From assembly GCA_045807125.1 (NCBI GenBank), contig JBJMHZ010000026.1, positions 62,001 through 126,000 of the forward strand: a stretch of DNA of 64,000 nucleotides, in the 5' to 3' direction. The first letter of the stretch is position 1; every line of letters begins with the position of its first letter. Of the stretch, positions 1 through 10,708 are shown one piece after another. The notes under the pieces are model-generated. The model made no database searches, had not been told where the DNA came from, and worked only from the letters and a program-made list of their open reading frames with translations. The position numbers and the translations under genes were made by a program. Source of the DNA: JBJMHZ01 sp045807125. GTDB lineage: Bacteria; Actinomycetota; Actinomycetes; JAWWOL01.

Positions 1-349
1 CCTTGAGCCCGGCCGCCTCGCGGGCGGCCTCCTCGAAGACGGCCTTGCGGTCGGGCCCTGCCTCGCGACGCAGCAACGGCGGCGGTGCGGGCTCGCCGGC
101 GAAGCGCTGCCAGTCCCCGGTCTTGCGCAGGATGGCCATGACCGGCTCGGTGGGCTGCGCCCCCACGCCGAGCCAGTACTGCACCCGCTCGGAGTCGAGC
201 TCGATCAGGCTCGGGTTCTCCTTCGGGTGGTACTTGCCGATGGTCTCGATCGCCCGGCCGTCGCGCTTGGTGCGCGAGTCGGCGACGACGATGCGGTAGT
301 ACGGCGCACGGATCTTGCCCAGGCGCATGAGGCGGATCTTGGTAGCCAC
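1..349 (-). CDS. rpsP: 30S ribosomal protein S16 (3' end outside window)
   Basis: Small-subunit ribosomal protein S16, which binds 16S rRNA and helps 30S assembly. The minus-strand reading begins GTG at 349 and reads VATKIRLMRLGKIRAPYYRI, the typical S16 N-terminus, followed by the conserved VVADSRTKRDGRAIE and IGKYHP segments; 116 residues are visible and the frame runs off the left edge, so the C-terminus is unseen. A GGAG motif lies about 11 nt upstream. It sits downstream of ffh in the same orientation, the usual actinobacterial order. The 246-nt gap to ffh holds only a weak hairpin (524-538). Confidence 0.95.
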   Translation of the reverse strand, partial: MATKIRLMRLGKIRAPYYRIVVADSRTKRDGRAIETIGKYHPKENPSLIELDSERVQYWLGVGAQPTEPVMAILRKTGDWQRFAGEPAPPPLLRREAGPDRKAVFEEAAREAAGLK

Positions 350-595
350 GAGGCGACGCGCTCCAGAGTCTTCGACGTAGGCGAGCTCCGGCGCGCGGGT
401 GGGGACCGGATACCGGGGCTCAGGGGATCCGCCCGAGGCGGTGAGAGGGCCGCGACGGGTGGATGCTCGTCGGCCATTGTGCCAGACGGCCCGGCGATGG
501 GGCGAACCGCTCGCCCGCCCGGATGGCCGCGACGGCCACCCACCGGGTCAGCGGGCGGCTGCGATCGCCTGCCGGCTGGCGGCTGGCGCGCCTGC

Positions 596-2122
<1,527 letters not shown>

Positions 2123-2220
2123 GTGTGCAGCCCGCCTGCGTCGAGGAGTCGTCCGGCGCCAGCGCGCCGACCCAAAGCCTACCGGTCGATGGCCGGGCGG
2201 CCCCGGATCGGCGCACGAGC

Positions 2221-2238
2221 AGCCCTTCGATCAGGGCT
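2221..2238. terminator. short hairpin at the amtB stop codon
   Basis: AGCCCT (2221-2226) and AGGGCT (2233-2238) pair across a 6-nt loop; the distal arm touches the amtB stop codon. It has no U-tract, so termination is an inference. The 3' arm is part of a 14-nt sequence that recurs three times at another gene's stop codon near 44582-44629. Confidence 0.35.
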
Positions 2239-3617
2239 CAGCCGGGCGCCCCGACGGGCTCCGCCGGCACCCGGTCGCCGGGCATCGTCGGCTGCGGCTG
2301 CGGCTGCGGCTGCGGCTGCGGCTGCGGCACCGGCAGCGGCACCGACACCGGCACCGACCCGGGCAGCGACGCCGGAGCGCCGTGCCCTGCGGCGCCCAGC
2401 TCGTACGCCGTCTCGCCGTGCAGGTGCCCGTCGAGGCCGGCGAGCTCCACGTCGCGGCTGACCCGCAGCCCGCGGAAGGCGACCTTCACCGCGAGCCCCA
2501 GCGCGGCCGAGACGACGAACGAGCACGCCACGACGGCACCGACCGCGACCGCCTGCTTGCCCAGCAGCGCGAGGCCGCCGCCGTACAGCAGGCCGTCGAC
2601 GCCACCGACCGCGCTCGTCCCGAGGAGGCCGATCAGCAGCGCACCGACCACCCCGCCGACGAGGTGCACGGCGACGACGTCGAGCGCGTCGTCGTAGCCG
2701 AGCCGGTACTTCAAGCCGATGGCGAGCGAGCAGACCGCGCCCGCGACGAGGCCGAGCGCGATCGACCCGAGCGGGCTCACGAAGCCCGCCGCCGGTGTCA
2801 CCGCCACCAGCCCCGCGACGGCGCCGGAGGCGGCACCGATCGTGGTCGCGCGGCCGTCGCGCATCCGCTCCACGCCGATCCAGGCCAGCATCGCGGCGGC
2901 GGTGGCCGTGTTGGTGTTGACGAAGGCGTACGCGGCGGTGCCGTTGGCGCCGAGCGCCGAGCCGGCGTTGAAGCCGAACCAGCCGAACCACAGCAGGCCC
3001 GCGCCCAGCATCACGTGCGGCACGTTGTGCGGCCGCATCGGCTCCTGCCGCCAGCCCGAGCGGCGGCCGGCGACGATGGCCAGGGCGAGCCCGGCCGCGC
3101 CTGCGTTGGCGTGCACCACCGTGCCACCGGCGAAGTCCTCGGCGCCGAGCCGGTACAGCCAGCCGGACGGCGACCAGACCCAGTGCGCGATCGGCGCGTA
3201 CACCGCCAGCACCCAGACGGCGGTGAACGCCATCCACGCGCCGAGCTTGAGCCGGTCGGCGACCGCGCCGGTGATGAGCGCCGGCGTGATGACGGCGAAC
3301 ATCAGCTGGAACGCGACGAACGCGAGCGGCGGCACGGTCGCCGCGAGGCCGCCGGCGACCGGCTCCTGCATGTGCGCGAGCCCCAGCTGGTGCAGGTCAC
3401 CGACGAGGCTGCCACCCTTGCCGAAGGCGAGCGAGTACGCCGCCAGCACCCACAGCACGCTGACCACGCCGATGCAGACGAAGTTCTGCATCAGCATGGC
3501 CAGCACGTTCTTCGCCCTGACCATGCCGCCGTAGAAGAACGCGAGCCCCGGCGTCATCAGCAGGACGAGCGCGCTGCTCGCGAGGACCCAGGCGGTGTCA
3601 CCGCTGTCCACGTGCAT
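2238..3617 (-). CDS. amtB: ammonium transporter (Amt/MEP/Rh family)
   Basis: Inner-membrane ammonium channel, 459 aa, about 11 transmembrane segments. Start chosen at ATG 3617 because GGGAG lies 5 nt upstream; an in-frame ATG at 3638 has no comparable site. Family signatures include TPGLAFFYGGMVRAKN near the N-terminus, the pore histidine in GGTVVHANAGAAG and the second pore histidine in DVVAVHLVGG. The cytoplasmic tail ends in an unusual Val/Pro then Pro-Gln repeat encoded by six GCTGCG hexamers. In most actinobacteria the next genes toward ffh are glnK and glnD (PII regulation); here ffh follows directly, so the PII partner must be encoded elsewhere or be missing. Confidence 0.95.
   Translation of the reverse strand: MHVDSGDTAWVLASSALVLLMTPGLAFFYGGMVRAKNVLAMLMQNFVCIGVVSVLWVLAAYSLAFGKGGSLVGDLHQLGLAHMQEPVAGGLAATVPPLAFVAFQLMFAVITPALITGAVADRLKLGAWMAFTAVWVLAVYAPIAHWVWSPSGWLYRLGAEDFAGGTVVHANAGAAGLALAIVAGRRSGWRQEPMRPHNVPHVMLGAGLLWFGWFGFNAGSALGANGTAAYAFVNTNTATAAAMLAWIGVERMRDGRATTIGAASGAVAGLVAVTPAAGFVSPLGSIALGLVAGAVCSLAIGLKYRLGYDDALDVVAVHLVGGVVGALLIGLLGTSAVGGVDGLLYGGGLALLGKQAVAVGAVVACSFVVSAALGLAVKVAFRGLRVSRDVELAGLDGHLHGETAYELGAAGHGAPASLPGSVPVSVPLPVPQPQPQPQPQPQPTMPGDRVPAEPVGAPG
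2291..2326 (+). repeat. hexanucleotide microsatellite in amtB
   Basis: Six uninterrupted copies of GCTGCG on the plus strand. On the coding strand they encode a Pro-Gln dipeptide repeat in the AmtB C-terminal tail. A 6-bp unit keeps the frame, so copy-number change would alter tail length and not abolish the protein. Confidence 0.9.
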
Positions 3618-3731
3618 GCGGACTCCCGTCGTCGTCATGGACCGTCGCCACGACGCCGTTGTCGTGCTGCGGACAGCATCGACCGGACGGGTTTCAGCTC
3701 GACGTCACCGATGTTTCGCCAGCGTGAATTG

Positions 3732-4940
3732 CTAAGCGGCTGCCGGCGCCTCGCCGAGCAGCGCGTCGACGAAGGTCGACGGCTCGAACGGCGCCAGGTC
3801 GTCGGGGCCCTCGCCGAGGCCCACCAGCTTCACGGGGACGCCGAGCTCGCGCTGCACCGACAGGACGATGCCGCCCTTCGCCGTCCCGTCCAGCTTGGTG
3901 AGGACGATGCCCGTCACGTCGACGACCTCGGTGAAGACGCGCGCCTGCACGACGCCGTTCTGGCCGGTGGTGGCGTCGAGCACGAGCAGCACCTCGTCGA
4001 TCGGGCCGTGCTTCTCGACCACCCGCTTCACCTTGCCGAGCTCGTCCATCAGCCCGGCCTTGGTGTGCAGGCGGCCCGCGGTGTCGATGAGCACGGTGTC
4101 GACCCGCCGCTCCCGGCCGATGCGCACGGCGTCGTACGCGACCGACGCCGGGTCGCCGCCCTCGGGCCCGCGCACCGTCTCGGTGACGCCGACGCGCGCC
4201 CCCCACGTGGCCAGCTGGTCGGCGGCCGCGGCGCGGAACGTGTCGGCGGCGCCGAGCACCACCGAGCGGCCGTCGGCGATCAGCACCCGCGCGAGCTTGC
4301 CGCAGGTGGTCGTCTTGCCGGTGCCGTTGACGCCGACGACGAGGACGACCGCCGGGTGGTCGGTGCCCGGCAGGGTGCGCAGCGTGCGGTCGAGGCCAGG
4401 ACCGAGGGCCCCCACCAGCTCCTCGCGCAGCATCTCGCGCACCGCCTCGGGGCTGCGGGTGCCCAGCACGCGCACCCGGGTGCGCAAGCCGTCGACCAGC
4501 TCGCGGGTCGTCGCGACCCCCACGTCGGCGGTGAGCAGGATCTCCTCGATCTCCTCCCAGGCCTCCTCGTCGAGGGTGTCGCGGGAGAGCAGGCCGAGCA
4601 GCCCCCTGCCGAGCGTCGTCTGCGAGCGGGCCAGCCTGGCCCGCAGCCTGGTGAGGCGCCCGGCGGTGGGCTCGGGGATCTCGAGCAGCGCCGCCGTCTC
4701 CGGGTCGGTGACCCCGGCCGGCCCCGGAGCCTCGGTGACCGGCGCCTCCGCCGGCGGGGCCGCGGTGGCGACCGCCCCGCCGGGCCGCTCCCGCTCGGGC
4801 TCCGGCGGCAGCGACCGCTTCGGCGCCCGGCCGTCGGGCGGCAGGGCGGCGCGGCGGCGGGCCGAGGTGGACACGAGCGCGACGATGGCGACGGCCGCGA
4901 CCAGGCCGATAGCGACGAGCAGAGCGATGAGGGTGACCAC
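3732..4940 (-). CDS. ftsY: SRP receptor FtsY
   Basis: Membrane-associated GTPase receptor for SRP. 402 aa. Begins with a hydrophobic helix (VTLIALLVAIGLVAAVAIVA), then an acidic/proline-rich linker to about residue 85, then the NG domain with GVNGTGKTTTCGKLA, DTAGRLHTKAGLMDEL and TKLDGTAKGG. An N-terminal membrane helix is typical of actinobacterial FtsY. The GTG at 4940 is immediately preceded by GGGGAG with almost no spacing, so the exact start is uncertain. 44 nt downstream of smc and co-directional, a conserved smc-ftsY arrangement. Confidence 0.95.
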   Translation of the reverse strand: MVTLIALLVAIGLVAAVAIVALVSTSARRRAALPPDGRAPKRSLPPEPERERPGGAVATAAPPAEAPVTEAPGPAGVTDPETAALLEIPEPTAGRLTRLRARLARSQTTLGRGLLGLLSRDTLDEEAWEEIEEILLTADVGVATTRELVDGLRTRVRVLGTRSPEAVREMLREELVGALGPGLDRTLRTLPGTDHPAVVLVVGVNGTGKTTTCGKLARVLIADGRSVVLGAADTFRAAAADQLATWGARVGVTETVRGPEGGDPASVAYDAVRIGRERRVDTVLIDTAGRLHTKAGLMDELGKVKRVVEKHGPIDEVLLVLDATTGQNGVVQARVFTEVVDVTGIVLTKLDGTAKGGIVLSVQRELGVPVKLVGLGEGPDDLAPFEPSTFVDALLGEAPAAA

Positions 4941-4984
4941 CTCCCCTTATTAGCAGGTGGTGGCCGGGCCGGCGCACGTCGGCT

Positions 4985-7900
4985 CTAGGCGGGCTCCTGC
5001 TCGCGCAGGCGCTGCGAGATCACCGCGGTGATGCCGTCGCTGCGCATGCTGACGCCGTACAGGGCGTCGGCGATCTCCATCGTCCGCTTCTGGTGCGTGA
5101 CGACGATGAGCTGCGAGATGGAGCGCAGCTCGGAGAGCAGGTCGAGCAGGCGGCCGAGGTTGCGGTCGTCCAGCGCGGCCTCGACCTCGTCGAGGACGTA
5201 GAACGGCGACGGCCGGGCCCGGAAGATCGCGCAGAGGAAGGCCACCGCGGTGAGCGATCGCTCCCCGCCGGACAGCAGCGACAGGCGCTTGACCTTCTTG
5301 CCCGGCGGCCGCGCCTCGATCTCGATGCCGGTGGCCAGCATGTCCGACGGCTCGGTGAGGACGAGGCGGCCGGAACCGCCCGGGAACAGGGTCGAGAAGA
5401 CCTGCTCGAACTCCCGCGCGGTGTCCTCGAACGCCGACGTGAAGACCTCGTGGATGCGCTCGTCGACATCGCGGATGACGGTCAGCAGGTCGCGCCTCGT
5501 CGCCTTCAGGTCCTCGAGCTGGGTCTGGAGGAACTGGTGGCGCTCCTCCAGCGCCGTGAACTCCTCCAGCGCCAGCGGGTTGACCCTGCCGAGCAGCGCG
5601 AGCGCCCGCTCGGCCGCGGCCAGCCGCTTCTCCTGCGCGGCCCGGTCGTACGGGACCGGCTCGTCGTCGGCCCCGGCCCCGTCCGGCCCCGGCACCGGCG
5701 GCACCAGCCGGTCGGGGCCGTACTCGGCGACGAGGACGTCCGGGGGCACCCCGAGGTCCTCCAGCGCCCTGGCCTCCAGCTGCTCGATCCGCAGGCGCTG
5801 CTCGGCGCGGGCCACCTCGTCGCGGTGGACGGCACTGGTCAGCGACTCCAGCTCGGCCGCGAGCTCGCGGGTCGTGGCGCGCACGGCGAGCAGCTCGCCC
5901 TCGCGCACGGTCCGCGCCGACTCGGCCTGCTCGCGCTCCCGCGCGGCCGCTGCGAGCGACTCCTCGATACGGCGCAGCGCGGCACCGGTCCCGGTGAGCA
6001 CCGCGGTCGCGACCGCGGCCTCCCTGGCCCGGCGGGCCCGCTGGAGGATCACCCGCTCGCGGGCGGCCCGCTCGGCCGCCGCGGACCGCAGCAGCTCCGC
6101 GGCCCGGCCGGCGAGGGCGGCTACCCGCTCCTCGGCGGTGCGGACGGCGAGCCGCGCCTCCATCTCCGCGGCCCGCTCGTCGGCGCACGCCCTGGCCAGC
6201 CGGTCGCGCTCGTCGGTGGAGACCTCGTCGTCGGCCGGGGCCTCCTGCGCGGCAGCGAGCCGTGCCTCCAGCTCGCCGAGGCCGGCCAGGTCGCGGTCGC
6301 GGGCCTGCTCCGCGCTGGCCCGCGCGCTGCGCAGCCGGTCGGCCTCCTCCGCGGCGGCGCGGGCGGCGGCGGCCAGCTGGCCGAGCCGCTCGGTGACCGC
6401 CGCGAGCCGGGCGTCGGACTCGTTGAGGCGGCCGAGCGCCTCGTCGACCGCGGCCACGGCCGCCGTGCGCGCCTCGAGCGCACCGGCAAGGGCGAAGCGC
6501 AATCGCTCCCCGCGGTGGGTCGCCTCGCCGAGCAGCCGCTCGGCCTCGTCGTGCGCGGCCCGCACCTCGATCGCGCTCGGGGCGCTCGCCGACCCGCCGA
6601 CGGCCCAATCCGCACCGAGCAGGTCGCCGTCCATCGTGACCGCGCGCGCTCCCGGTGCGCCCTGGACGAGGGCGCGGGCAGCCGCGAGGTCCTCGACCAC
6701 CGCGACCCTGGCGAGCAGCCGCTGCACCGAGGGCACGAGCGCCGGAGGGGCCTCGACCAGGTCGACCGCCCAGCGGGCGCCAGGCGGCAGGGCCGGCCAG
6801 CCGGCCCGGTCGTCGTACGGCGCGCCGATCGCCCCGCCCACCAGCAGGCCGGCCCGGCCGGCGTCGTCGGCCTTCAGCAGCGCGAGCGCGTCGCTGGCCG
6901 CGGCGACGGACGCCACGGCCACCGCGTCGGCCACGGCGCCGAGCGCCGCGGCGACGGCAGCCTCGGCTCCCGGCCGCACGGCCAGCACCTCCGCGACCGG
7001 GCCGAGCACGCCGTCGCCCAGCCGGTCGGAGGCGCCGAGCAGCGCGCCCGCACCGTCCCTGCGGGCCAGCGAGAGGGCCAGGGCGTCGCGCCGGGCCGCG
7101 TGGGCGGTGCGCTCGCGCTCGGCCTCCCGCTCCTGCGCGCGCAGCGCCTCGACCGAGGCGTCGGCCTCGGCGAGGCGCGCGACGGCCCGCTCGTGCGCGG
7201 CATCGAGACCGACCTCGCCCTCGTCCATCCCGGCGACGGTGGACTCCAGCTCCGCGAGGTCGGCCGCGGCTCGCTCGGCCCGGCCGACCGCCTCGTCGAG
7301 CGCGCCGGAGAGCCGGCCGATCTCCGCATCGGCGGCCGCCGCCCTCGACCGCAGCGCTCCGACCTGACCGGTCAGCCGGGCCAGGCCCTCGCGCCGGTCG
7401 GCCACCGCCCGTACGGCCGCGACGACGGCCAGCTCCTCGGCGGCCAGCGCGCGCTCCAGCTCGCCGCGCCGCGCCACGACGCCGGACAGCGCGTCGCGGT
7501 GCCCGTCCAGCTCGGCGGCGAGCGCGGTCTCATCCTCGCGGACGAGCGCCGCCTCGGCCTCCAGCTCGTCGGGGTCGCGGCCGTGGGGCGCCGCCTCCTC
7601 CTCGTCGACGGCGGTGTGCCGCAGCCGCTCGGCGGCGAGCGACGCGGTGCCGCGCAGCCGCTCCCGCAGGCTGGACAGCCGGTACCAGGTCTCCTGCGCG
7701 CGGGCGACCCGCGGCGCCTCGGTGGCCATCACCTGCTCGAGCGCCTGCTCCTTGGCCGCGGCGGCGGCCAGCTGCTCCTCGACGGCCGCCCGCCGCTGCC
7801 GCACCGCGGTCTCGTCGGCCACCTCGGCCTCGAGCGCGGCCCGCAGCCCGACCAGGTCGTCGGCCAGGAGCCGCAGCCGCGCGTCGCGGGCGTCGGCCTG

Positions 7901-8554
7901 CACCTTGGCGGCCTTGCGGGCCACCTCGGCCTGCCGGCCGAGCGGGCCGAGCTGGCGGCGCAGCTCCGTCGTGAGGTCGGTCAGCCGGTTGAGGTTGACC
8001 TGCATCGCCTCGAGCTTGCGCAGCGCCTTCTCCTTGCGCTTGCGGTGCTTGAGGACGCCGGCCGCCTCCTCGATGAAGCCGCGGCGGTCCTCCGGGCCCG
8101 CCTGGAGAACCTCGTCGAGCTGGCCCTGCCCGATGATGACGTGCAGCTCGCGGCCGATGCCCGAGTCGGAGAGCAGCTCCTGCACGTCGAGCAGGCGGCA
8201 CGGGTTGCCGTTGATCGCGTACTCCGAGCCGCCGCCGCGGAACATGATCCGGCTGATGGTGACCTCGGTGTAGTCGATCGGCAGGGCGCCGTCGGCGTTG
8301 TCGATGGTGAGGATCACCTCGGCCCGGCCGAGCGGTGGCCGGCCGGCCGTGCCGGCGAAGATGACGTCCTCCATCTTGCCGCCGCGCAGCGCCTTGGCGC
8401 CCTGCTCGCCGAGCACCCACGCGATCGCGTCGACCACGTTGGACTTGCCGGAGCCGTTGGGCCCCACCACGGCGGTGATGCCCGGCTCGAAGCGCAGCGT
8501 CGTGGAGGACGCGAACGACTTGAAGCCGCGCAGCGTGAGGCTCTTCAGGTGCAC
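4985..8554 (-). CDS. smc: chromosome segregation ATPase SMC
   Basis: Structural maintenance of chromosomes protein, the condensin core that dimerises and with ScpA/ScpB organises the origin region. 1189 aa from the GTG at 8554, chosen because GGGAG lies 8 nt upstream and the product begins VHLKSLTLRGFKSFA like other SMCs; the longer frame to 8599 adds Arg-rich sequence. Head: Walker A GPNGSGKSN near residue 32 and, at the C-terminus, signature LSGGERSL and Walker B FYVLDEVEAALDD. Two long Ala/Glu/Arg-rich coiled coils flank a hinge at about residues 500-655. Confidence 0.96.
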   Translation of the reverse strand: MHLKSLTLRGFKSFASSTTLRFEPGITAVVGPNGSGKSNVVDAIAWVLGEQGAKALRGGKMEDVIFAGTAGRPPLGRAEVILTIDNADGALPIDYTEVTISRIMFRGGGSEYAINGNPCRLLDVQELLSDSGIGRELHVIIGQGQLDEVLQAGPEDRRGFIEEAAGVLKHRKRKEKALRKLEAMQVNLNRLTDLTTELRRQLGPLGRQAEVARKAAKVQADARDARLRLLADDLVGLRAALEAEVADETAVRQRRAAVEEQLAAAAAKEQALEQVMATEAPRVARAQETWYRLSSLRERLRGTASLAAERLRHTAVDEEEAAPHGRDPDELEAEAALVREDETALAAELDGHRDALSGVVARRGELERALAAEELAVVAAVRAVADRREGLARLTGQVGALRSRAAAADAEIGRLSGALDEAVGRAERAAADLAELESTVAGMDEGEVGLDAAHERAVARLAEADASVEALRAQEREAERERTAHAARRDALALSLARRDGAGALLGASDRLGDGVLGPVAEVLAVRPGAEAAVAAALGAVADAVAVASVAAASDALALLKADDAGRAGLLVGGAIGAPYDDRAGWPALPPGARWAVDLVEAPPALVPSVQRLLARVAVVEDLAAARALVQGAPGARAVTMDGDLLGADWAVGGSASAPSAIEVRAAHDEAERLLGEATHRGERLRFALAGALEARTAAVAAVDEALGRLNESDARLAAVTERLGQLAAAARAAAEEADRLRSARASAEQARDRDLAGLGELEARLAAAQEAPADDEVSTDERDRLARACADERAAEMEARLAVRTAEERVAALAGRAAELLRSAAAERAARERVILQRARRAREAAVATAVLTGTGAALRRIEESLAAAAREREQAESARTVREGELLAVRATTRELAAELESLTSAVHRDEVARAEQRLRIEQLEARALEDLGVPPDVLVAEYGPDRLVPPVPGPDGAGADDEPVPYDRAAQEKRLAAAERALALLGRVNPLALEEFTALEERHQFLQTQLEDLKATRRDLLTVIRDVDERIHEVFTSAFEDTAREFEQVFSTLFPGGSGRLVLTEPSDMLATGIEIEARPPGKKVKRLSLLSGGERSLTAVAFLCAIFRARPSPFYVLDEVEAALDDRNLGRLLDLLSELRSISQLIVVTHQKRTMEIADALYGVSMRSDGITAVISQRLREQEPA

Positions 8555-8860
8555 GCGATGCACTCCCGGCCGCGGTCGCCGGGCGGCCGCGGTTCGCATG
8601 GTCGTCGACCGGCCGGTGGCGGCGGGCGCCGCAGCCGGTGGTCGGGCGGATGGCGGGGAAGGCCGGGGCCAACCCTACCGCGCGGGCGGCGCCTGGACGG
8701 GCTGCCACGCAGGGCCCGATGCATGCCCGGAACGCACCCCGGCATGCATTGAGGGACGCACCTGGCGGAGCGTCCCTCGCAGTGTCGGGTCGTAGGGATG
8801 GATGGGATAGGGCGGGTGGGACCGGTGGGACGGAGCGGGGACGGAGTCGGGGAAGAGGGG
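8555..8860. other. 306-nt intergenic region with two tandem hairpins
   Basis: Between the small coiled-coil gene and smc. ATGCATGCC (8719-8727) pairs with GGCATGCAT (8741-8749), and immediately after it GAGGGACGC (8751-8759) pairs perfectly with GCGTCCCTC (8770-8778) over a 10-nt loop. Neither has a U-tract. They probably form the terminator of the upstream genes and/or the 5' leader of smc. The stretch 8800-8860 is G-rich (GGGA/GGGT runs). I see no coding region. Confidence 0.6.
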
Positions 8861-9064
8861 CTAGGTGAGCGCGGGTGCCGGCTCCGAGACGGACAGGAGC
8901 ATGTCGTCGGTGACGGTCAGGTGAGCGCTCAGGGCGTCGTTGAGCCCCCGCAACCTGACTACCTCCGCCTCGAGCTCGGCGACCCGCTGCTGAAGGCGGC
9001 GCATGTCGGCGACGAGCCGATGATCGGGCGCAAGACCTACGTGCCCGAGCAGAGCCTTGGCCAT
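8861..9064 (-). CDS. small coiled-coil protein of unknown function
   Basis: 67 aa, ATG at 9064 with GGAGG 8 nt upstream. The middle (about residues 15-50, MRRLQQRVAELEAEVVRLRG) has a leucine/valine heptad pattern typical of a short parallel coiled coil, so dimerisation is likely; the rest is uncharged and short. No signal peptide or membrane segment. It lies between acyP and smc. I do not recognise a named family. The strong ribosome-binding site and coherent heptads make it a probable real gene; its function is unknown. Confidence 0.7.
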   Translation of the reverse strand: MAKALLGHVGLAPDHRLVADMRRLQQRVAELEAEVVRLRGLNDALSAHLTVTDDMLLSVSEPAPALT

Positions 9065-9252
9065 AGAGGATCCTCCACGGTGCTGTTCGGAAGCGTCCCT
9101 GTGCGGCTGGCCGCCGACCGGCGCGCGAGGCGACCGGCGCACGAAGGGATCGCATCGAGGGTCGCACGCGGCACGCGGCCCGGTCAAGGGTGACGTCACG
9201 CAGCGTCGCCGCAACCTGAGCGGACCCGGCTCAACCCTGCCGGACCGGCGGA

Positions 9253-9552
9253 TCAGCGCTCGACGAAGCCCGACCGGCCGCCGCGCGCGTCGCTCCACCG
9301 CTCGGTGACGCCCTCGACCCGGCCAGGCGCACCGGGCCCGCGCAGGGCGTCGAGCAGCGCCTGGCAGTCCGAGCGGGCGCCCTCGGCCACCACCTCCACC
9401 CGGCCGTCCTCGAGGTTGCTCGCCGAGCCGGCCAGGCCGAGCTCGAGCGCCAAGGATCTCGCCCACCACCGGAAGCCGACGCCCTGCACCCGGCCGCGCA
9501 CCCAGGCGGTGAGCCGCACGGCCGCTGTGGAATCATCGGGCGAGGTCGTCAT
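9253..9552 (-). CDS. acyP: acylphosphatase
   Basis: 99-aa acylphosphatase, hydrolysing acyl phosphates such as carbamoyl- or acetyl-phosphate. The catalytic P-loop-like segment GRVQGVGFRWWARSLA (residues 20-35) holds the phosphate-binding Arg; SNLEDGRVEVVAEG (45-58) carries the conserved Asn. ATG at 9552 is preferred to a longer frame because it matches the family's 90-100 aa length. Divergent from a small lipoprotein gene starting at 9595, so the 42-nt gap must hold both promoters. acyP near smc and mutM is common in actinobacteria. Confidence 0.93.
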   Translation of the reverse strand: MTTSPDDSTAAVRLTAWVRGRVQGVGFRWWARSLALELGLAGSASNLEDGRVEVVAEGARSDCQALLDALRGPGAPGRVEGVTERWSDARGGRSGFVER

Positions 9553-9594
9553 CGCAAGCGCAGGATAGTCCCTGCCAGCCAGCCTGGAGGTCGC

Positions 9595-9840
9595 GTGACC
9601 CACCGGCCCGCGAGCGCTCGCCTGCTGCTGGTCGCCACGCTCGTCGGGGCTGCCGCGGCGCTCACCGGGTGCGCCACCCACGTCGACTCGGTCAACCCGG
9701 ACGACTACCTGCGCGAGGGCAGCGACGGCATGTACCGCATCACGACGCCGTACGCCAACTCCTCGGTGCCGCCCGCGGTCGTCTACCCGGAGGCCTGCCA
9801 GAGCCCGCCGTCGTTCTCGGGCGCGCCGGAGAGGTGCTGA
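9595..9840 (+). CDS. small putative lipoprotein
   Basis: 81 aa, GTG at 9595 with TGGAGG 4 nt upstream. N-terminus: MTHRPASAR, then a hydrophobic stretch, then the lipobox LTGC with Cys26 as the expected lipidated residue. The mature part is about 55 aa, polar and proline/serine-rich, with two further cysteines (in EACQ and at the C-terminus) that could form a disulfide outside the cell. One of the few plus-strand genes here; convergent with mutM (12 nt between the stops). Function unknown. Confidence 0.75.
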   Translation: MTHRPASARLLLVATLVGAAAALTGCATHVDSVNPDDYLREGSDGMYRITTPYANSSVPPAVVYPEACQSPPSFSGAPERC

Positions 9841-9852
9841 CGCGCCGGCCGC

Positions 9853-10707
9853 TCACCAGTGCGGGTGACGCGGGCGGGGCTGGCAGCGCGGGCAGAAGAA
9901 GCTCGACCGGTTCATGAACGCCTCCCGCCGGATCGGCGCGCCGCAGCGCCGGCACGGCTGCCCCGCCCGCCCGTACGCGTCGAGCGAGCGGTCGAAGTAC
10001 CCGCCCTCGCCGTTGACGTTGACGTAGAGGGCGTCGAACGAGGTGCCGCCGGCCGCCAGCGCGCCGGTCATGACCGCACGGACGTGGCCCAGCAGCCCGG
10101 CGACCTGTGGCCTGGTCAGCGTCTCGGTGGCCCTGGCGTAGTGCAGCCGGGCCCGCCACAGCGCCTCGTCGGCGTAGATGTTGCCGATGCCGGAGACCAG
10201 CGTCTGGTCGAGCAGCGCCCGCTTGAGCCCGGTGCGGCGGCGCCGGAGCCCGGCGGCGAGGGCGACGTCGTCGAAGGCCGGGTCGAGCGGGTCGCGGGCG
10301 ATGTGCGCGAGCGGGCGGGGCAGCTCGGCGCCGCCGCGGTCGACGGCCAGCCCCCCGAAGGTCCGCTGGTCGACGAAGCGCAGGTCGCGCCCGCCGTCGG
10401 CGAAGGCGACCCTGACCCGCAGGTGCAGCTCGGGCGGCGCGTCCGGGGGCACGACGAGCAGCTGCCCGCTCATGCCGAGATGGGCGACGAGGGCGTCGCC
10501 GGAGCCGAGCGGGAGCCATAGGTACTTGCCGCGCCGGCAGGCTCCCTCGATGCGCTGCCCGGCGAGGGACGCGGCGAAGTCGGAGGCCCCTGCCGGGTGC
10601 CGGCGCACCGCTCTCGGGTGGTGGACGTCGACGGCGGCAACGGTCCGCCCGGTGACCCACCGCTCGAGGCCGCGGCGGACGACCTCGACCTCGGGCAGCT
10701 CCGGCAC
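9853..10707 (-). CDS. mutM: formamidopyrimidine-DNA glycosylase MutM/Fpg
   Basis: Base-excision repair glycosylase/AP lyase removing 8-oxoguanine and Fapy lesions. 284 aa from GTG 10707, which gives the processed N-terminus PELPEVEVVRRGLE (catalytic Pro2 and Glu3). Helix-two-turn-helix segment SGIGNIYADEALW; C-terminal zinc finger with CRRCG and CPRC. It starts 1 nt after the rnc stop codon, so the two are translationally coupled. The rnc-mutM pair is standard in actinobacteria. Confidence 0.96.
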   Translation of the reverse strand: MPELPEVEVVRRGLERWVTGRTVAAVDVHHPRAVRRHPAGASDFAASLAGQRIEGACRRGKYLWLPLGSGDALVAHLGMSGQLLVVPPDAPPELHLRVRVAFADGGRDLRFVDQRTFGGLAVDRGGAELPRPLAHIARDPLDPAFDDVALAAGLRRRRTGLKRALLDQTLVSGIGNIYADEALWRARLHYARATETLTRPQVAGLLGHVRAVMTGALAAGGTSFDALYVNVNGEGGYFDRSLDAYGRAGQPCRRCGAPIRREAFMNRSSFFCPRCQPRPRHPHW

Positions 10708-10708
10708 G

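Noticed and set aside
5093..8752. Long plus-strand open frame (about 1200 codons) opposite smc
   Set aside because: Arg/Pro/Gly-rich mirror of the smc coding strand with no recognisable domain; typical of G+C-rich antisense frames.
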